Positions 10,817 through 20,295 are shown, counted from the stretch's first letter. The stretch: DNA of 41,134 nt from Byssochlamys sp. IMV 00236 (GCA_001931875.2 MSJH02000722.1:1-41134), one strand, 5' to 3'. The notes: generated from the letters alone by a model not told the origin. A program made the numbers and translations.

Positions 10817-12372
10817 CTACTGTACTTGCTGTTGTTCTGGCTGTTTGGCTGGTTCTGCAGCCATGCCTAGTTTTGGCTCAGCATCTCCCTTGTTGTTCCT
10901 TATTCTAGGTGGATTTGCACATCTGTCTTTGCCATAGTTGACCTTCAATGACTGATAGAATGGATTTTTTTGTTTCACAGTTGTCACTGCCATAACCGCA
11001 CTTTGAACGCTTGTAAAGTTGACAAATGCGCATCTCTTTTCATTAAATATGTTCACCAACTCAATCTCTCCAAACGATTCAAAATCTTGCCTTAATTTCG
11101 CTTCTGAAACGTCTTCGATTCCTCCAATGTAGACATTGCGTGTAGCTCCTTGTTGAATAGCGTGCATCAGCTGTGTTGGAATAGCTGATGGCTTACCCCA
11201 TCCAACTTTTACTTTTTTACCCTTAATGGCAATTCCTTGGCTATTGGCATAGTTAAATACAGCGATGGCCGTGGCTGCATCCATAAAACTGACAAATGCG
11301 ATATGCTTCTCGGGAAAGTATCGGACTTGTAATACATTACCCCCTCGAATAGAGTTGCAAATATCTTCTACTTTGGCTTCGGATTGTATATTGCCAATGT
11401 AGAGTGTACGAAGGATATTGTTTGCAGTGGGCGATGTATTCAAATTAATTGAATTCATGACTGGATTACCGTACGCATCAAATCCAAAGCTTGGGCTTGG
11501 ATTGGATGCAAGTACGTCTGCTGGATAGTTGCTCGCACAGTGGTCTTTAGCGTAATTGATGCGTTTGTTGTGGAAGCTTGGTTGATTAGGTAATTCAGAG
11601 ACGCATTTAATGGCTGAACTGATGCTCAAAAAGTGTATGAATACGCAATGCTTGTCGGGTACAACCTTAATATCTTCAATCTGTCCGAATTTGGTGACTT
11701 CAGAGGCTAATTGCTCCTTTGGCACTTGTTGTTCATCATATCTACCTATATACACAGATCGTGTAGCTCCTGACTGAATCTGCAATTTGAGGGATAAGGA
11801 CATCGAAGTTGAGTTTCCCCATCCATATTTGAGTTCTTGTCCATTCACTGCCAACTTCTTGAGCATCAACTCTTGATAGAACATGTGTGCTGCAGAGGCA
11901 TCGACAAAGGTAATAAATACACATGCTTTTTCAGGAAGTGCCTTATATTGTTCAATAGCTCCTGACTTGATTTGCTTCAAAATGTCGCCAGGTGGCGTAT
12001 TGGGTGGGACACCTCCTAAATAAATCGTTCGATTGCCCTCCCCTAATACTCCGCTGTAGGCTGCTGCTGCTGCTGGATTAAAAAAAGCTGGTGGATATCC
12101 ATAAGGCGCAACCATGCTGGCATTACCGTAGCCAAGTCCATACATGGAAGCAGGTTGTCCATAGCCTCCTACAGTAGCTCCGTTCTGCGCAAATGCTGTA
12201 CCATATTGTGATAATAAGCTGTACTGTGCGTATGGATCACTATTGAAAGAATAAAGAGTCATTATACAAATTCGACATTTCTTATTTTTGCTTACTTGTT
12301 GTTATAGTTGGCTTGATTTAATCTAGGCTTCTTTGTGTCGTTTGCTTCTTGAGTGTCTTGGGATCGTTTCAT
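10817..12372 (-). CDS. MRN1: Four-RRM RNA-binding protein, MRN1/Nrd1 type
   Basis: Two coding exons (12372-12296 and 12239-10817) joined over a 56-nt intron encode about 499 residues. The longest frame's own first ATG lies inside the intron; the true start gives MKRSQDTQEANDTKKPR, a small basic N-terminus. A Tyr/Gly/Ala-rich low-complexity segment follows, then four RRMs at about 96-167, 186-262, 306-380 and 394-470, each with a clear RNP2 (TIYLGG, SVYIGR, TLYIGN, NVYIGG) and RNP1-like strand (ACVFITF, HCVFIHF, HIAFVSF, RCAFVNF). This order matches yeast Mrn1 and fission yeast Nrd1, cytoplasmic mRNA binders tied to cell-wall mRNAs, stress granules and cell differentiation. The C-terminus is Gln/Pro-rich. 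Upstream lies a probable 392-nt 5' UTR intron ending in a T31 tract. Confidence 0.9.
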
Positions 12373-12389
12373 TTGTTGTATTGTCTACA

Positions 12390-12390
<1 letters not shown>

Positions 12391-12424
<34 letters not shown>

Positions 12425-12782
12425 GAGTGAGTTGACTTTCATTCATGATGGATTGTTTTAAACAATAAAAAACTTTTTTTAACAAAAAGGAGTAACAATT
12501 TACATGGGAATAAAAGTAAAATAGATATAAATCCACACAGAACGGTTGATAAAAAAGTAAATGAAGAGAGATAGAGAGATAGAATATATATACAAGTTTG
12601 AGAGTAAAAAGTATATAGAAATGTGTGTGTATGTGTGTGTAAAGAAAGTTGTTAGAGTAATTGTATAAATAATAAAAAAAAGGATAAAAAAGGTTTAAAC
12701 CAAACCCAAAACTTACAGTTTAATGAGTTTTCTATACTTTAGATTAGTCAAAAAAAAAAGTCATTTAAACTAGTTAACTTAC
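12391..12782 (-). other. Candidate 5' UTR intron of the MRN1-type gene
   Basis: Reading the minus strand, AAAG followed by GTAAGTTAAC at 12782 is a near-ideal donor. The candidate acceptor TAG at 12393-12391 is preceded by a run of 31 T, and the ATG follows 19 bp later at 12372. If real, this 392-nt intron is much longer than the coding introns in the window. A second possible donor (GTAAGTTT, near 12716) lies inside it. Confidence 0.45.
12393..12423. repeat. A31/T31 homopolymer tract
   Basis: A run of 31 A on the plus strand, which reads as T31 just upstream of the MRN1-type start codon. It may act as the polypyrimidine tract of a 5' UTR intron or as a nucleosome-excluding poly(dA:dT) element. 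Confidence 0.9.
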
Positions 12783-12798
12783 CTTTGATTGCAATAAT

Positions 12799-12824
12799 AA
12801 AAAAAAAAAAAAAAAAAAAAAAAA
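12799..12824. repeat. A26 homopolymer tract
   Basis: A run of 26 A followed by GAAAGA repeats. On the minus strand this is a CT-rich then T-rich stretch, the likely promoter/transcription-start zone of the MRN1-type gene. Confidence 0.85.
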
Positions 12825-12898
12825 GAAAGAAAAAGAAAGAGAGTTTTTTAAAAAAAAAATAGTAAAACGTATAGTGCTTGCAGCCAATTAAACTCAAT

Positions 12899-12944
12899 TT
12901 CGCATTTTTAGAAATGGCAAATTCGTATTTTTAGAAACGGCGTC
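12899..12944. repeat. 23-bp tandem motif, two units
   Basis: Two adjacent 23-bp units share a TTCGYATTTTTAGAAAYGGC core (18 of 23 positions match), and a partial third (AGCATTTTTG) follows at about 12951. I recall similar AGAAATGGC-containing units in intergenic DNA of Mucorales, but that is unverified. Confidence 0.5.
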
Positions 12945-13731
12945 ACTTATTAGCATTTTTGTATGAAGATGGGCATCGAAAACGTTGTTGATGAGAATGA
13001 GAGACTTGAACTCATGAACTCTGCGTGTTTCTTGATGATCCTATATATGATATAAATACGAATCGTTTAAGAGCTTGATTTAAAAAAGGTACCAGCCCTA
13101 TTGTTATCTGACGTACAACAGCGTCTATATTGGGCGCTATGTCTCTGCCGCAGGTTAGATTACAGTCGGCATTAAAAAACCAAGTCCTACAAAGATAAGC
13201 CCAGGAACTGTAACAGGTCATTATATCGGTATGCTGCATCACTCCATCACTCACTTAAATAGGTTGTGCAGTGCGATCCCTTTTATCAAGTGTGTATTGA
13301 CGCGTAAAAGAGACGATACAGTAATGGTATTTTTATAATGATTCTCGTCAAGCATGTCAGCGTCCAAATATTTGCTGGTTGCAGATGCTGATGAGAACAA
13401 ATGGATGGCGATTCATTGCATTTTGAATAGGTCGAAAGGTGACTGAATTTGCTTCGTGTTTGTTTCAGCTAATACGGTAAAAACATCGTTTGTATGAACG
13501 GTCGATGGTTCTGTTATGAAGCATTGGATTGGCCAGTTTAATTGATTCTGTATCAATAAGAGATATCCATAGCACCTTTTTATATTTTCGGCGGCTCTAT
13601 TTTCAAAAGAAAGAGAAAGAGGGAGTAGTGAATTGTGGCGCATACTAATTCGCTCTTATTTTGGACTAAAAGAATAGAAACTTTTTTATTTTACAAAAAT
13701 AAAAGCAAGTACATATTTACACAGAAAAGGC
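12945..13731. other. Intergenic region, no gene recognised
   Basis: Open frames on the minus strand at 13012-13254 and 13413-13643 have no recognised domain and no splice partners. A TE origin for them is possible but not supported. The right end should contain the 3' UTR of the small heat-shock gene. Confidence 0.4.
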
Positions 13732-14247
13732 TTATTCAATTCGAATACGTTTAGTCTCTCTGCCTTGTTTTGGAACAATCACTTTTAATACACCATGTTC
13801 GTAGGTAGCAGTGATACCATCAGACTTGACAGGAGAAGGAAATGAGAATGTTCTTTGGAAACTACGGTGTACTCGTTCATTTTTCCACCACTTGGGTGTC
13901 TTGTTTGTCGTCTCTTGCTCATTCTTGTTTGTCTTCTTCTTTTTCTTCTTTGCATCTTCTAAAGATGTCTGCTTCTCTTTTTGAACATCTCCACTGATAA
14001 CGATGGTATTATCATCCGTCATTTCGATATGAATGTCCTTCTTATCATAACCAGGCAATTCACAGTGTAATTCAAAATTGGATTCTGTCTCGATCAGATC
14101 TGTAGGAGGATGGCGCGTTTGAACTGCGTTACTTGCGGAGCTCAAAGAACGTCGAGCTTTGTCCAGGAAATCAGGATCATCCAACAGTGCAAAGGTACGA
14201 TCCATATCACGGAAAGCATCAGTGAAAAAGCGTTGAGTGAGAGCCAT
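13732..14247 (-). CDS. Small heat-shock protein (HSP20/alpha-crystallin family)
   Basis: A single-exon gene of 171 residues. The alpha-crystallin domain runs from about 48 to 165: it begins PPTDLIETESNFELHCELPG and ends with the conserved GVLKVIVPK strand. Between the strands is a Lys-rich insertion of roughly 30 residues (KKKKKKTNK), common in fungal Hsp20s. The C-terminal IRIE resembles the I-X-I anchor used in oligomer assembly. The protein is an ATP-independent holdase that keeps unfolding proteins soluble in heat. Heat control is visible in the promoter: a four-unit heat-shock element at 14368-14385 and a TATA box at 14312-14317. The lack of introns fits a gene that must be expressed when splicing is impaired by heat. 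Confidence 0.95.
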   Translation of the reverse strand: MALTQRFFTDAFRDMDRTFALLDDPDFLDKARRSLSSASNAVQTRHPPTDLIETESNFELHCELPGYDKKDIHIEMTDDNTIVISGDVQKEKQTSLEDAKKKKKKTNKNEQETTNKTPKWWKNERVHRSFQRTFSFPSPVKSDGITATYEHGVLKVIVPKQGRETKRIRIE

Positions 14248-14311
14248 GATGATGTTTAATAAGAAAAAAATGTCTGTTCCTCTTTCTCATCATCTCTTCA
14301 ACTTGCTGACT

Positions 14312-14317
14312 TTTTAT
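14312..14317 (-). promoter_or_regulatory. TATA box of the HSP20 gene
   Basis: TATAAA on the minus strand, about 65 bp upstream of the ATG and about 50 bp downstream of the perfect heat-shock element. Confidence 0.65.
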
Positions 14318-14348
14318 ACTCATTTATGCAGAAAAATCCAGAAGGCTG

Positions 14349-14385
14349 GAATTTTCTAGTTTGTAAGGAATGTTCGTGAAGGTTC
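14349..14385 (-). promoter_or_regulatory. Heat-shock element array
   Basis: At 14368-14385 four alternating pentamers fit nGAAnnTTCn exactly (GAAtgTTCgtGAAggTTC), an ideal trimeric-HSF site. A second two-unit match, GAAttTTC, lies at 14349-14356. Both sit about 100-140 bp upstream of the HSP20 start codon. Confidence 0.88.
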
Positions 14386-14638
14386 ATTACGAAAAAATGA
14401 CACTAGTAATTTAACCTTTATAGTTGTGACTATGAAATGATTCTTGAACCATTAGAAAAAAGCGTTTAATATTATAGATATATCTCTTGAAGCAATATAG
14501 GGTTTTATTAAATACTATATTACAAGTGGAATAATATTCGCAATGATCTAGAGGGTATTCACTGGATCTGCGAGTCAATTAAACTATTTCTTTAAAATGA
14601 GTTAGTCATAGCACATATGCTGCATTGGAAATAATCTG
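14386..14638. other. Intergenic DNA, no gene seen
   Basis: AT-rich sequence between the HSP20 promoter and the 3' end of the next minus-strand gene. Nothing recognisable. Confidence 0.4.
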
Positions 14639-15204
14639 TTATTCTGAACCGTACGTCATACGCATGCATAGCAACTTGACACTGACAAAATCACACTTTT
14701 TCCTAGATGCAGCATACTGCTGTTCAAGTCTGAATATCTCACTGTCCAACTTGGATATCTCCTTTTTCAACTGTTCCATAAGCACTTCATCCTCTGTTTT
14801 TTCATTCTTTTCTTGTGCTACTTGTTGTTCCTTGACTGGCTTCGTCGTTTGTTCTTTCTTTTGTTGCTTTAGCCATTTCTCGAGTGGGGTATATTTGTGG
14901 TTTCTAAACATAGATTAGTTGTTATTTTTTGTTGTATTATTTGACACGCATACAGATTAGGATGGGCATGCTTGGCAACATTTCTGAAATTTCCTGATAC
15001 GGGTGACAATTTGAAAGTTCGACTAGTAAAATTGCCTTTGTGAAAATTACGCTTGTTACGTAGTTCATCTTGATGTCGTCTCAAATATTCTTTAAAGGCC
15101 TCTCTGTTTGACTTGTTGTATTCACTTGTATCCTCCATGTAATATGCTGATTCCTTCAAAGTGTCATCAAGTGAAGGCTGTTGTTTGACATCATCCACGC
15201 TCAT
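14639..15204 (-). CDS. Small charged coiled-coil protein of unknown function
   Basis: Two exons (15204-14954 and 14903-14639) joined over a 50-nt GT-AG intron give about 171 residues. The ATG at 15204 is the first in frame; a longer frame upstream lacks an ATG. The N-terminal half is polar and carries basic patches (EYLRRHQDELRNKR, then FTSRTFKLSPVSGNF). The C-terminal half has a heptad-rich coiled coil (LMEQLKKEISKLDSEIF) preceded by a Lys/Gln/Glu-rich linker. No signal peptide or membrane segment. The open frame and clean splice make it a real gene, but I do not recognise the family. It is transcribed in the same direction as its septin neighbour, 119 bp downstream of the septin stop codon. 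Confidence 0.65.
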
Positions 15205-15323
15205 AAGTAAATCAATCAATTAAAAAAAGAAAAAAGAAAGAATTAGATTATTAAAAAAAGGATCCATGTATTATATAAAAAATAATAATAATATTGTTGT
15301 ATTGTTTTTTGCTTTGTGTTTTT

Positions 15324-15893
15324 TTAGTCAGCTAATTGTGCCTGTGCTAATCTAGCTTCTAAGTTACGTAGAGCTTCTTCTTTACTCAAAAGTTCAGCTC
15401 TCTTTTCTTGAATTTCACGTTGAACCTTTAATTCAATTTCACGGAGCTATAAAAAATGTTAGCTTGATGAATATAAACAATATATCATCCTACCTTCTCT
15501 TCTTCCTTTCTCAATTGTTCTTCCTTCAATCTGACACTTTGAGTAGCCATATCCTCAGCGTTCAAGGAGGCATCCCTATGGTACGTATGTAAGCGAATAT
15601 GTCGTGGAATAAATATCAACCTACTCTTGATCACCACCATTAACAGTACGAGACAATTTTTCTGTACGGTAATTTTCATAAAGGATATCATGAGTGATTT
15701 CCTTAAGGTCTTGCAAATGGGAGCTTAATAAAGCAGATCTCAAACGACCAAAATCAGAGTGCTTAGGATTATCCACTTCAACAGCACCCCAAGGGTATTG
15801 ACGACCACGAACAGTACGTCCGTTGACAACGATTTCTTCTTCGCTGCCAATGATAGAAAATGGTAAAAGAGCCTATGTAGAAGTTAATATGCA

Positions 15894-15927
<34 letters not shown>

Positions 15928-17049
15928 TTCTTTACTCTTAATTCACTGTTCTCTTCAATGGTATCTTCGTCATCTTCTTCAACATCATAAGGAAAATTAT
16001 AAATTGGGATATTGTAATGTTCAATATCTTCCATGATCTAAAAAGAAGATGTCAACAAACAAATAATAATAAACATCAACAACGTACTCTTCGCTTAAAG
16101 TCTTTGAGTTCTTGAGGAGTCAATGAGTCAGCACGACCAATGACAGGAATCACATTCACACGAGGACTTAAACGACGCATCAATTCAATATCGATTTCAC
16201 GTAAACTATAAACCTGTTAAAAAAACCAGATATATGTCATATGTATGTTTATATACTTACGCATGACCAGTGGGTGAAATGAAATATAAGAGAGCGTGAA
16301 CACGATTATCACGGAATCTAGGATTACGCTTGATTCTTGATTCTTCAGCAAGGATATCATCATATTGTTTCTCCAAGTAAGCAACGATTTCATGGAAACT
16401 AACAAGATAAGTTAGTATTATATAAATTGTTGTCAACAATATCATACCATGCTTCGTTATCGATATTATCACCAAAGCCAGGCGTATCAACAATCGTTAA
16501 AGAGATTCTATGATCATAATTATTATTCTTCAAATTCTTTTAAACCCCCTTTTGAGCGCCCCTTTTGTTATCTCTTTCTTTTATTTGCACTCTCTTCCCT
16601 CCCCCTAAATCTGGGCTGGTCTGCCTCCTTGACAACTAATCATACCTGACACCATCTTCATCCAACTCTATATGATAATAAAACTCAATTAAATATATAA
16701 ATCCATTTTTTTTTTCTTTGTTATTTACCAACAGAGACTGGCTTAATATTAATGCCTTCTTCTTTGTGTGCGTCTTCAGGATTATCAGATTCCTTTTTTG
16801 AAAGAACATGGGCATCACAAAGAGTGTTTACAAAGGTTGTACGTCCAGTACCAGAAGCACCTATTTTTATTATTAACACGAGCACACAGAGGTCAAAAAG
16901 ACAACATACCAACTACCATCAAGGTGAATTGGAATCCCTTCTTTACGTTCTTTCTACGTCCGCCAAGTCTCTAAAAAAAAAAAGAGCAAGAAAAGGGTGA
17001 GCTTATTATTGATGAAGTCAATAGTTTGGTAAATGTTTACGTGTGCCAT
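15324..17049 (-). CDS. CDC11: Septin, Cdc11/AspA type
   Basis: Eleven exons (17049-17041, 16970-16910, 16860-16729, 16667-16646, 16507-16448, 16398-16261, 16205-16088, 16037-15936, 15872-15625, 15575-15494, 15446-15324) encode about 364 residues. GTPase motifs are intact: P-loop GASGTGRTT (24-32), DTPGFG (82-87) and GRAD (164-167), where most septins have AKAD or GKAD. The septin-unique element is present (EITHDILYENYRTEKLS). The C-terminal helix (about 297-364) is a strong coiled coil. The sequence ESRIKRNPRFRDNRVHALLY and the GASGTGRTT loop point to the Cdc11/AspA group, which caps hetero-octamers. Septin filaments scaffold the cortex at septa and sites of polar growth. The coding start exon is only 9 nt and exon 4 only 22 nt; both are needed to keep frame and motif continuity. 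Confidence 0.93.
15894..15927. repeat. ATT trinucleotide microsatellite in a septin intron
   Basis: About eleven ATT units lie within the 63-nt intron 15873-15935 of the septin gene, right after its donor site on the minus strand. Confidence 0.85.
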
Positions 17050-17845
17050 TGTGTTTATAAATTAGAGATGATTAAAGGGAAAAAAACAAAAGAGAGAGTG
17101 CAAAAAAGCAAGAAAAAAAGGGGAAGAACAAAAAGCGGGGTGACAAAATTAGGATCTTGTTAAATTAGTATGAATTGGCCAATAAGATTGCACGCAGGTT
17201 TATATTGCACGCGCTCTGTTTCCCCTTTTTTCTTGAAAGATCACTTCATATAAAACGTGCGCCTATATAAAAAAGTATCTTGGAATTATCGTAGTATTCA
17301 TAGCCTTTAGAAAACGGTTTATCCAATAAGATGAGATCTGCTTCTTTTCTTAATATAGCAATTAACAAAAAGCCATAAAAGAGAGAGGTATGCTTTTAAT
17401 TCAACATCAAATCTCTTTGAGACTACACCAAGTCCTATCCTTATGCTATGCTCTCTCTGTTTAGTATTTATATTAGAAAATCAAGGAATATCAGAATTCA
17501 TTGCTTTTGGTTGCCGCCATGGGTGCCTCCATTGATAAGTGAAGATCAGTAATTAAAGAGTCTAACAGTAACAGTAGTTAACACCACTTTTTTGTAATAA
17601 AAATCAACTATTTAAAGAAAGTCTATATAATATGAATTATCTCTAATGATTATATAATAAAGCACAGCCATGGCACAATAATATCTCATACAAAAGATTT
17701 ACGTAAATGTATGAAAAAGAGGACTGGTTAGCATGATTTTTGGCAGCATCCAAATGCGAAAACTCGAATTTGTTTTTTTATACAAAGTGTATCTTTATTA
17801 TAATTACTTTTAAATAGACAAACAACGAAAAACATTAATAAAGAA
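17050..17845. other. Septin promoter region and gene-free DNA
   Basis: Immediately upstream of the septin start are purine-rich/pyrimidine-rich tracts (17070-17140) typical of a fungal leader. No coding sequence is evident to 17845, where the first mobile-element remnant begins. Confidence 0.4.
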
Positions 17846-18361
17846 CTACGTATGAACCTTTTCAAACATTATTGCAACAGCGCGAAAAATACATGCTTTT
17901 AACCTGGATTCAGAACACCCAACCACATTGTTAGTGTAGATGATAACCATTTCAAGACAAGCAGCAGTTACGCAGTGACTGTAACCATGCACCTTCAGAA
18001 GCGCTTGATAAGTAATATAATACCGCGTTGAAAGCTATTCCAATTATCCAAGCAATCGCTTGGAAGATGTTTTACATCCGGCTTCTTTTTCAAAACTAGC
18101 TGTGTTATTGAGTACCAGAAGCTTTGTATAAACAGCTTCTTGTCAATTGTTTTGTCAGCATGTGTTATGATATAGTAATTTACAAACAGCTGTGAGCGTA
18201 CCATGATATTGCGTACATGCTCACACGCTGTTTATAATTTGTTGAGGATGACCGTCTTGTAGTCAGGTCTGAGTATTGTCTCGAGCTTTGTTGTATTCAG
18301 CTTGTTGTTATTTGAAATGGTCAATTAAGTTGATGGCTTGCGAAGGAGATTCTTTATGAAA
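17846..18361 (-). pseudogene. Decayed N-terminal part of a Mucorales mobile-element protein (copy A)
   Basis: On the minus strand a coding trace can be followed across three frame breaks: ESPSQAINLIDHFK, then after a shift KLNTTKLETILRPDYKT, a stop, then VRSQLFVNYYIITHADKTID and FWYSITQLVLKKKPD, and after another shift GYSHCVTAACLEMVIIYTNN, ending at a TAG at 17846. The repeated pattern of long coding-like stretches in different frames marks a broken gene rather than chance. From memory, this style of N-terminus belongs to a multi-copy family in Mucorales whose C-terminus carries a TnpB-like zinc ribbon, as in the fragment at 20570-21720; that link is inference. No intact copy exists in this window. 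Confidence 0.55.
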
Positions 18362-18573
18362 AAGAAAGGAGTATTATGAAAATAAGATGCGTGTGAGTTT
18401 TATAGAGGATATTGAATGTTGTCAGCATGATTTATTGTGGTCAATGCGATTATTTATCAATGCTATGTTAGTAGTTACTATAAACACTCTTATTTTTATC
18501 ATATGCGATAGAGGAATGTAAAGTAGAATACATGCTCTACTGTAAGGTATAGAGTATAGAATGATTCATATCA
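18289..18573 (-). repeat. Element 5'-end repeat, copy A
   Basis: Shares many blocks with 20238-20551: TGTTGTATTCAGCTT, a block with ATTAAG and GATGRCTTGCGAA, and, near the right end, ATGCGATAGAGG followed by ATGTAAAGTAGAAT. Both copies lie in the same orientation. Part of the shared block translates to similar peptides (ESPSQAINLIDHFK here, ESNSQVIDLIAFFQ there), so it includes the element's N-terminal codons and its upstream DNA. Confidence 0.7.
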
Positions 18574-19110
18574 AAAATATCAAGCTTTATTTTCCTTGCG
18601 AAAGAAATGGTGTGGTTTCCTAAAAAGACCTCAGAGTTCTTAAGCTTTTGACAGTGTGTGATTTGGGCAATCCTGTTGCCTTTAGCTATGGTGCATGTCC
18701 CCTTATGTATTACAGTATCTTTAATTGGTTGTTTGTCCTTTGAAAACTAACATTCAGTCAAGACTAGAATCGTTTCAGAGAGGCACACAAGCTGTGCAGG
18801 ATCTTTAAAGCAGGTCATCCAGCCTTTTCATTAGGCCTAGTAATTTAGTAAGTGGAAAAAACAACAACAAAAAAAAAATGTGACATTACTAATGTCATTT
18901 TTAGGGCATGCGCCTAAAATTACTCGATTCAAAGGGTTATTTTAGTTCAACTTTTGAACTTTTTGCAGTAATAAAAAGTGATTTGGTTAAAGTTGGTAGA
19001 ACTCAGAATATTCTCAAGAAATATGTCATTTCCAGTACTAATAATATTGACGTAAAGATTTTTTTATTCTTAATAAAGACTGCCATCATTCACCATTATT
19101 TATTTTTCAT
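18574..19110. other. Gene-free DNA between element remnants
   Basis: No recognisable coding sequence. A 69-codon frame at 18908-19114 (+) shows no domain; it could be a decayed upstream part of the SWIM-finger fragment that follows. Confidence 0.35.
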
Positions 19111-19732
19111 TTAGAAACTCATAAATTTGGCTATATTCAAAAGACTAGTTATTTGCAAAGAAGAAGATATAGAAGAGTTGACAGACTGGTGTATATTCTG
19201 GTCAATGATGTTGAAGAAGACTTTCTGCGCAACATAAATCGTATCAGAATGAATGTTGGAAGAATGGGACCTGAAGCAAGAGAAGCAAGAAGAAGGGAGC
19301 TTGAAGCTGAAGAAGTCAGCATCCATGTGGTAATGGACATGATTTCTGAGGTGGAAAGAGCTAGCTTATACAATATTCAGTCGTTCAACAATGCAGACGA
19401 AACTTATGAAGCTCATGTTGAAAATGATATGGTAAAGTCTTGTAGTTGCCCAGACTTTCGATACCGAAACAGGGCTTGCAAGTATATGTTCTTTCTGGGA
19501 CGTTGTACTGAATATGATGTTTGGAGAGGTGAGAAATGTAAATGCTCGTGAAAAAGAAAACTCTAACGCTCTCCATTTTAAAAGCCCAACTTATACTGAA
19601 GTATCAACCATTGAAGGGTTGCAGCCTGAACCTGAACATGAACTGCAAAGAAAACAAGATATGGTGCAAAAGTTGAAGATGCTGAAAGAAGTTGTAGAGA
19701 ATCTAAGACCTGACGAAGTTATCAGTTCGTAG
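19111..19732 (+). pseudogene. SWIM zinc-finger protein fragment, probably from a transposon
   Basis: The frame opens without an ATG, possibly after a TAG acceptor at 19112-19114, and reads THKFGYIQKTSYLQRRRYRR, then VDRLVYILVNDVEEDF and a charged helix, then a SWIM-like finger CSCPDFRYRNRACKYMFF near 19440-19495. SWIM fingers use C-x-C, C and H; here the final position is Tyr (TAT) where His (CAT) is expected. The frame ends at 19551 and coding-like sequence resumes in another frame (19514-19732) as a coiled coil (RKQDMVQKLKMLKEVVENL), so there is a frameshift. Such fingers often end MULE-type transposases or lie next to them. No DDE catalytic region is seen upstream, so this is a fragment. 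Confidence 0.55.
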
Positions 19733-19833
19733 CAGCCTCAAGTTGAACAGCTTTAAGAAGTAATCAAATAGAAGAGTTACCATCAAACATTTATTTAGAA
19801 AGATAAAGAGGATAAATAAAAAATATTTTGTAT

Positions 19834-20295
19834 TTACGAAAAATATGGTGCAGCATCGGAATTACGGGTGACGGTATCAAATCCCTGGGCGATGGTATCA
19901 GGATCTTGAGTTATTACGGTATCGAATTCACTGGCGGTGGTATCAGAATCAGGGATGGAGTTATCATCGGATGAGGTAACGCCCTCTTCGTCATCACTGG
20001 CTTCATATGGCGAGGAAGTTGATCGATCGTTGGTAATCGTGTTGAGCCAATGATCCCCAGTAAAGATCCAACCGTTTTCATCGAACACACAGTCTTTGTA
20101 CGTAGGATTCAGGCCTTGTTTTTTCTCGTGCGATAAACTTAAAAATTTATTCATAATTGATGACGGAGGAGCACAGCCAAACAGGTAAGTAGGTAAAGCA
20201 GGTTTTGTGTTTGGAGGAGGGGCATAGTAAGAGTCACTGTTGTATTCAGCTTTGTTTGTTATTGAAAAAAGGCTATTAAGTCGATGACTTGCGAA
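19834..20295 (-). CDS. Acidic protein or element fragment of unknown function
   Basis: An open frame on the minus strand runs from about 20295 to the stop at 19834; the first ATG is at 20154 (106 residues), but coding-like sequence (AEYNSDSYYAPPPNTKPALP) extends upstream of it into the element 5' repeat. After the ATG comes YKDCVFDENGWIFTGDHWLN, then an acidic tail with three spaced FDTV motifs and repeated DPDT/DSDT. No family recognised. Its start overlaps the 5'-end repeat copy B, so it may be a different gene captured behind that element's leader, or an element-encoded protein. Confidence 0.4.
   Translation of the reverse strand, partial: FASHRLNSLFSITNKAEYNSDSYYAPPPNTKPALPTYLFGCAPPSSIMNKFLSLSHEKKQGLNPTYKDCVFDENGWIFTGDHWLNTITNDRSTSSPYEASDDEEGVTSSDDNSIPDSDTTASEFDTVITQDPDTIAQGFDTVTRNSDAAPYFS

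Noticed and set aside
10817..12262. ATG at 12262 as start of the RRM protein
   Set aside because: That ATG lies inside the 56-nt intron 12240-12295; splicing to the exon at 12372-12296 gives a better N-terminus.
13012..13643. Two minus-strand frames, possibly element relics
   Set aside because: No motif could be matched and no repeat partner was found in the window.
15204..15219. Longer start of the small coiled-coil protein at 15219
   Set aside because: The codon at 15219-15217 is TTG, not ATG; the first ATG is at 15204.
15894..15927. Short regular repeats considered as a CRISPR-like array
   Set aside because: It is a simple ATT microsatellite inside an intron; no spacers.
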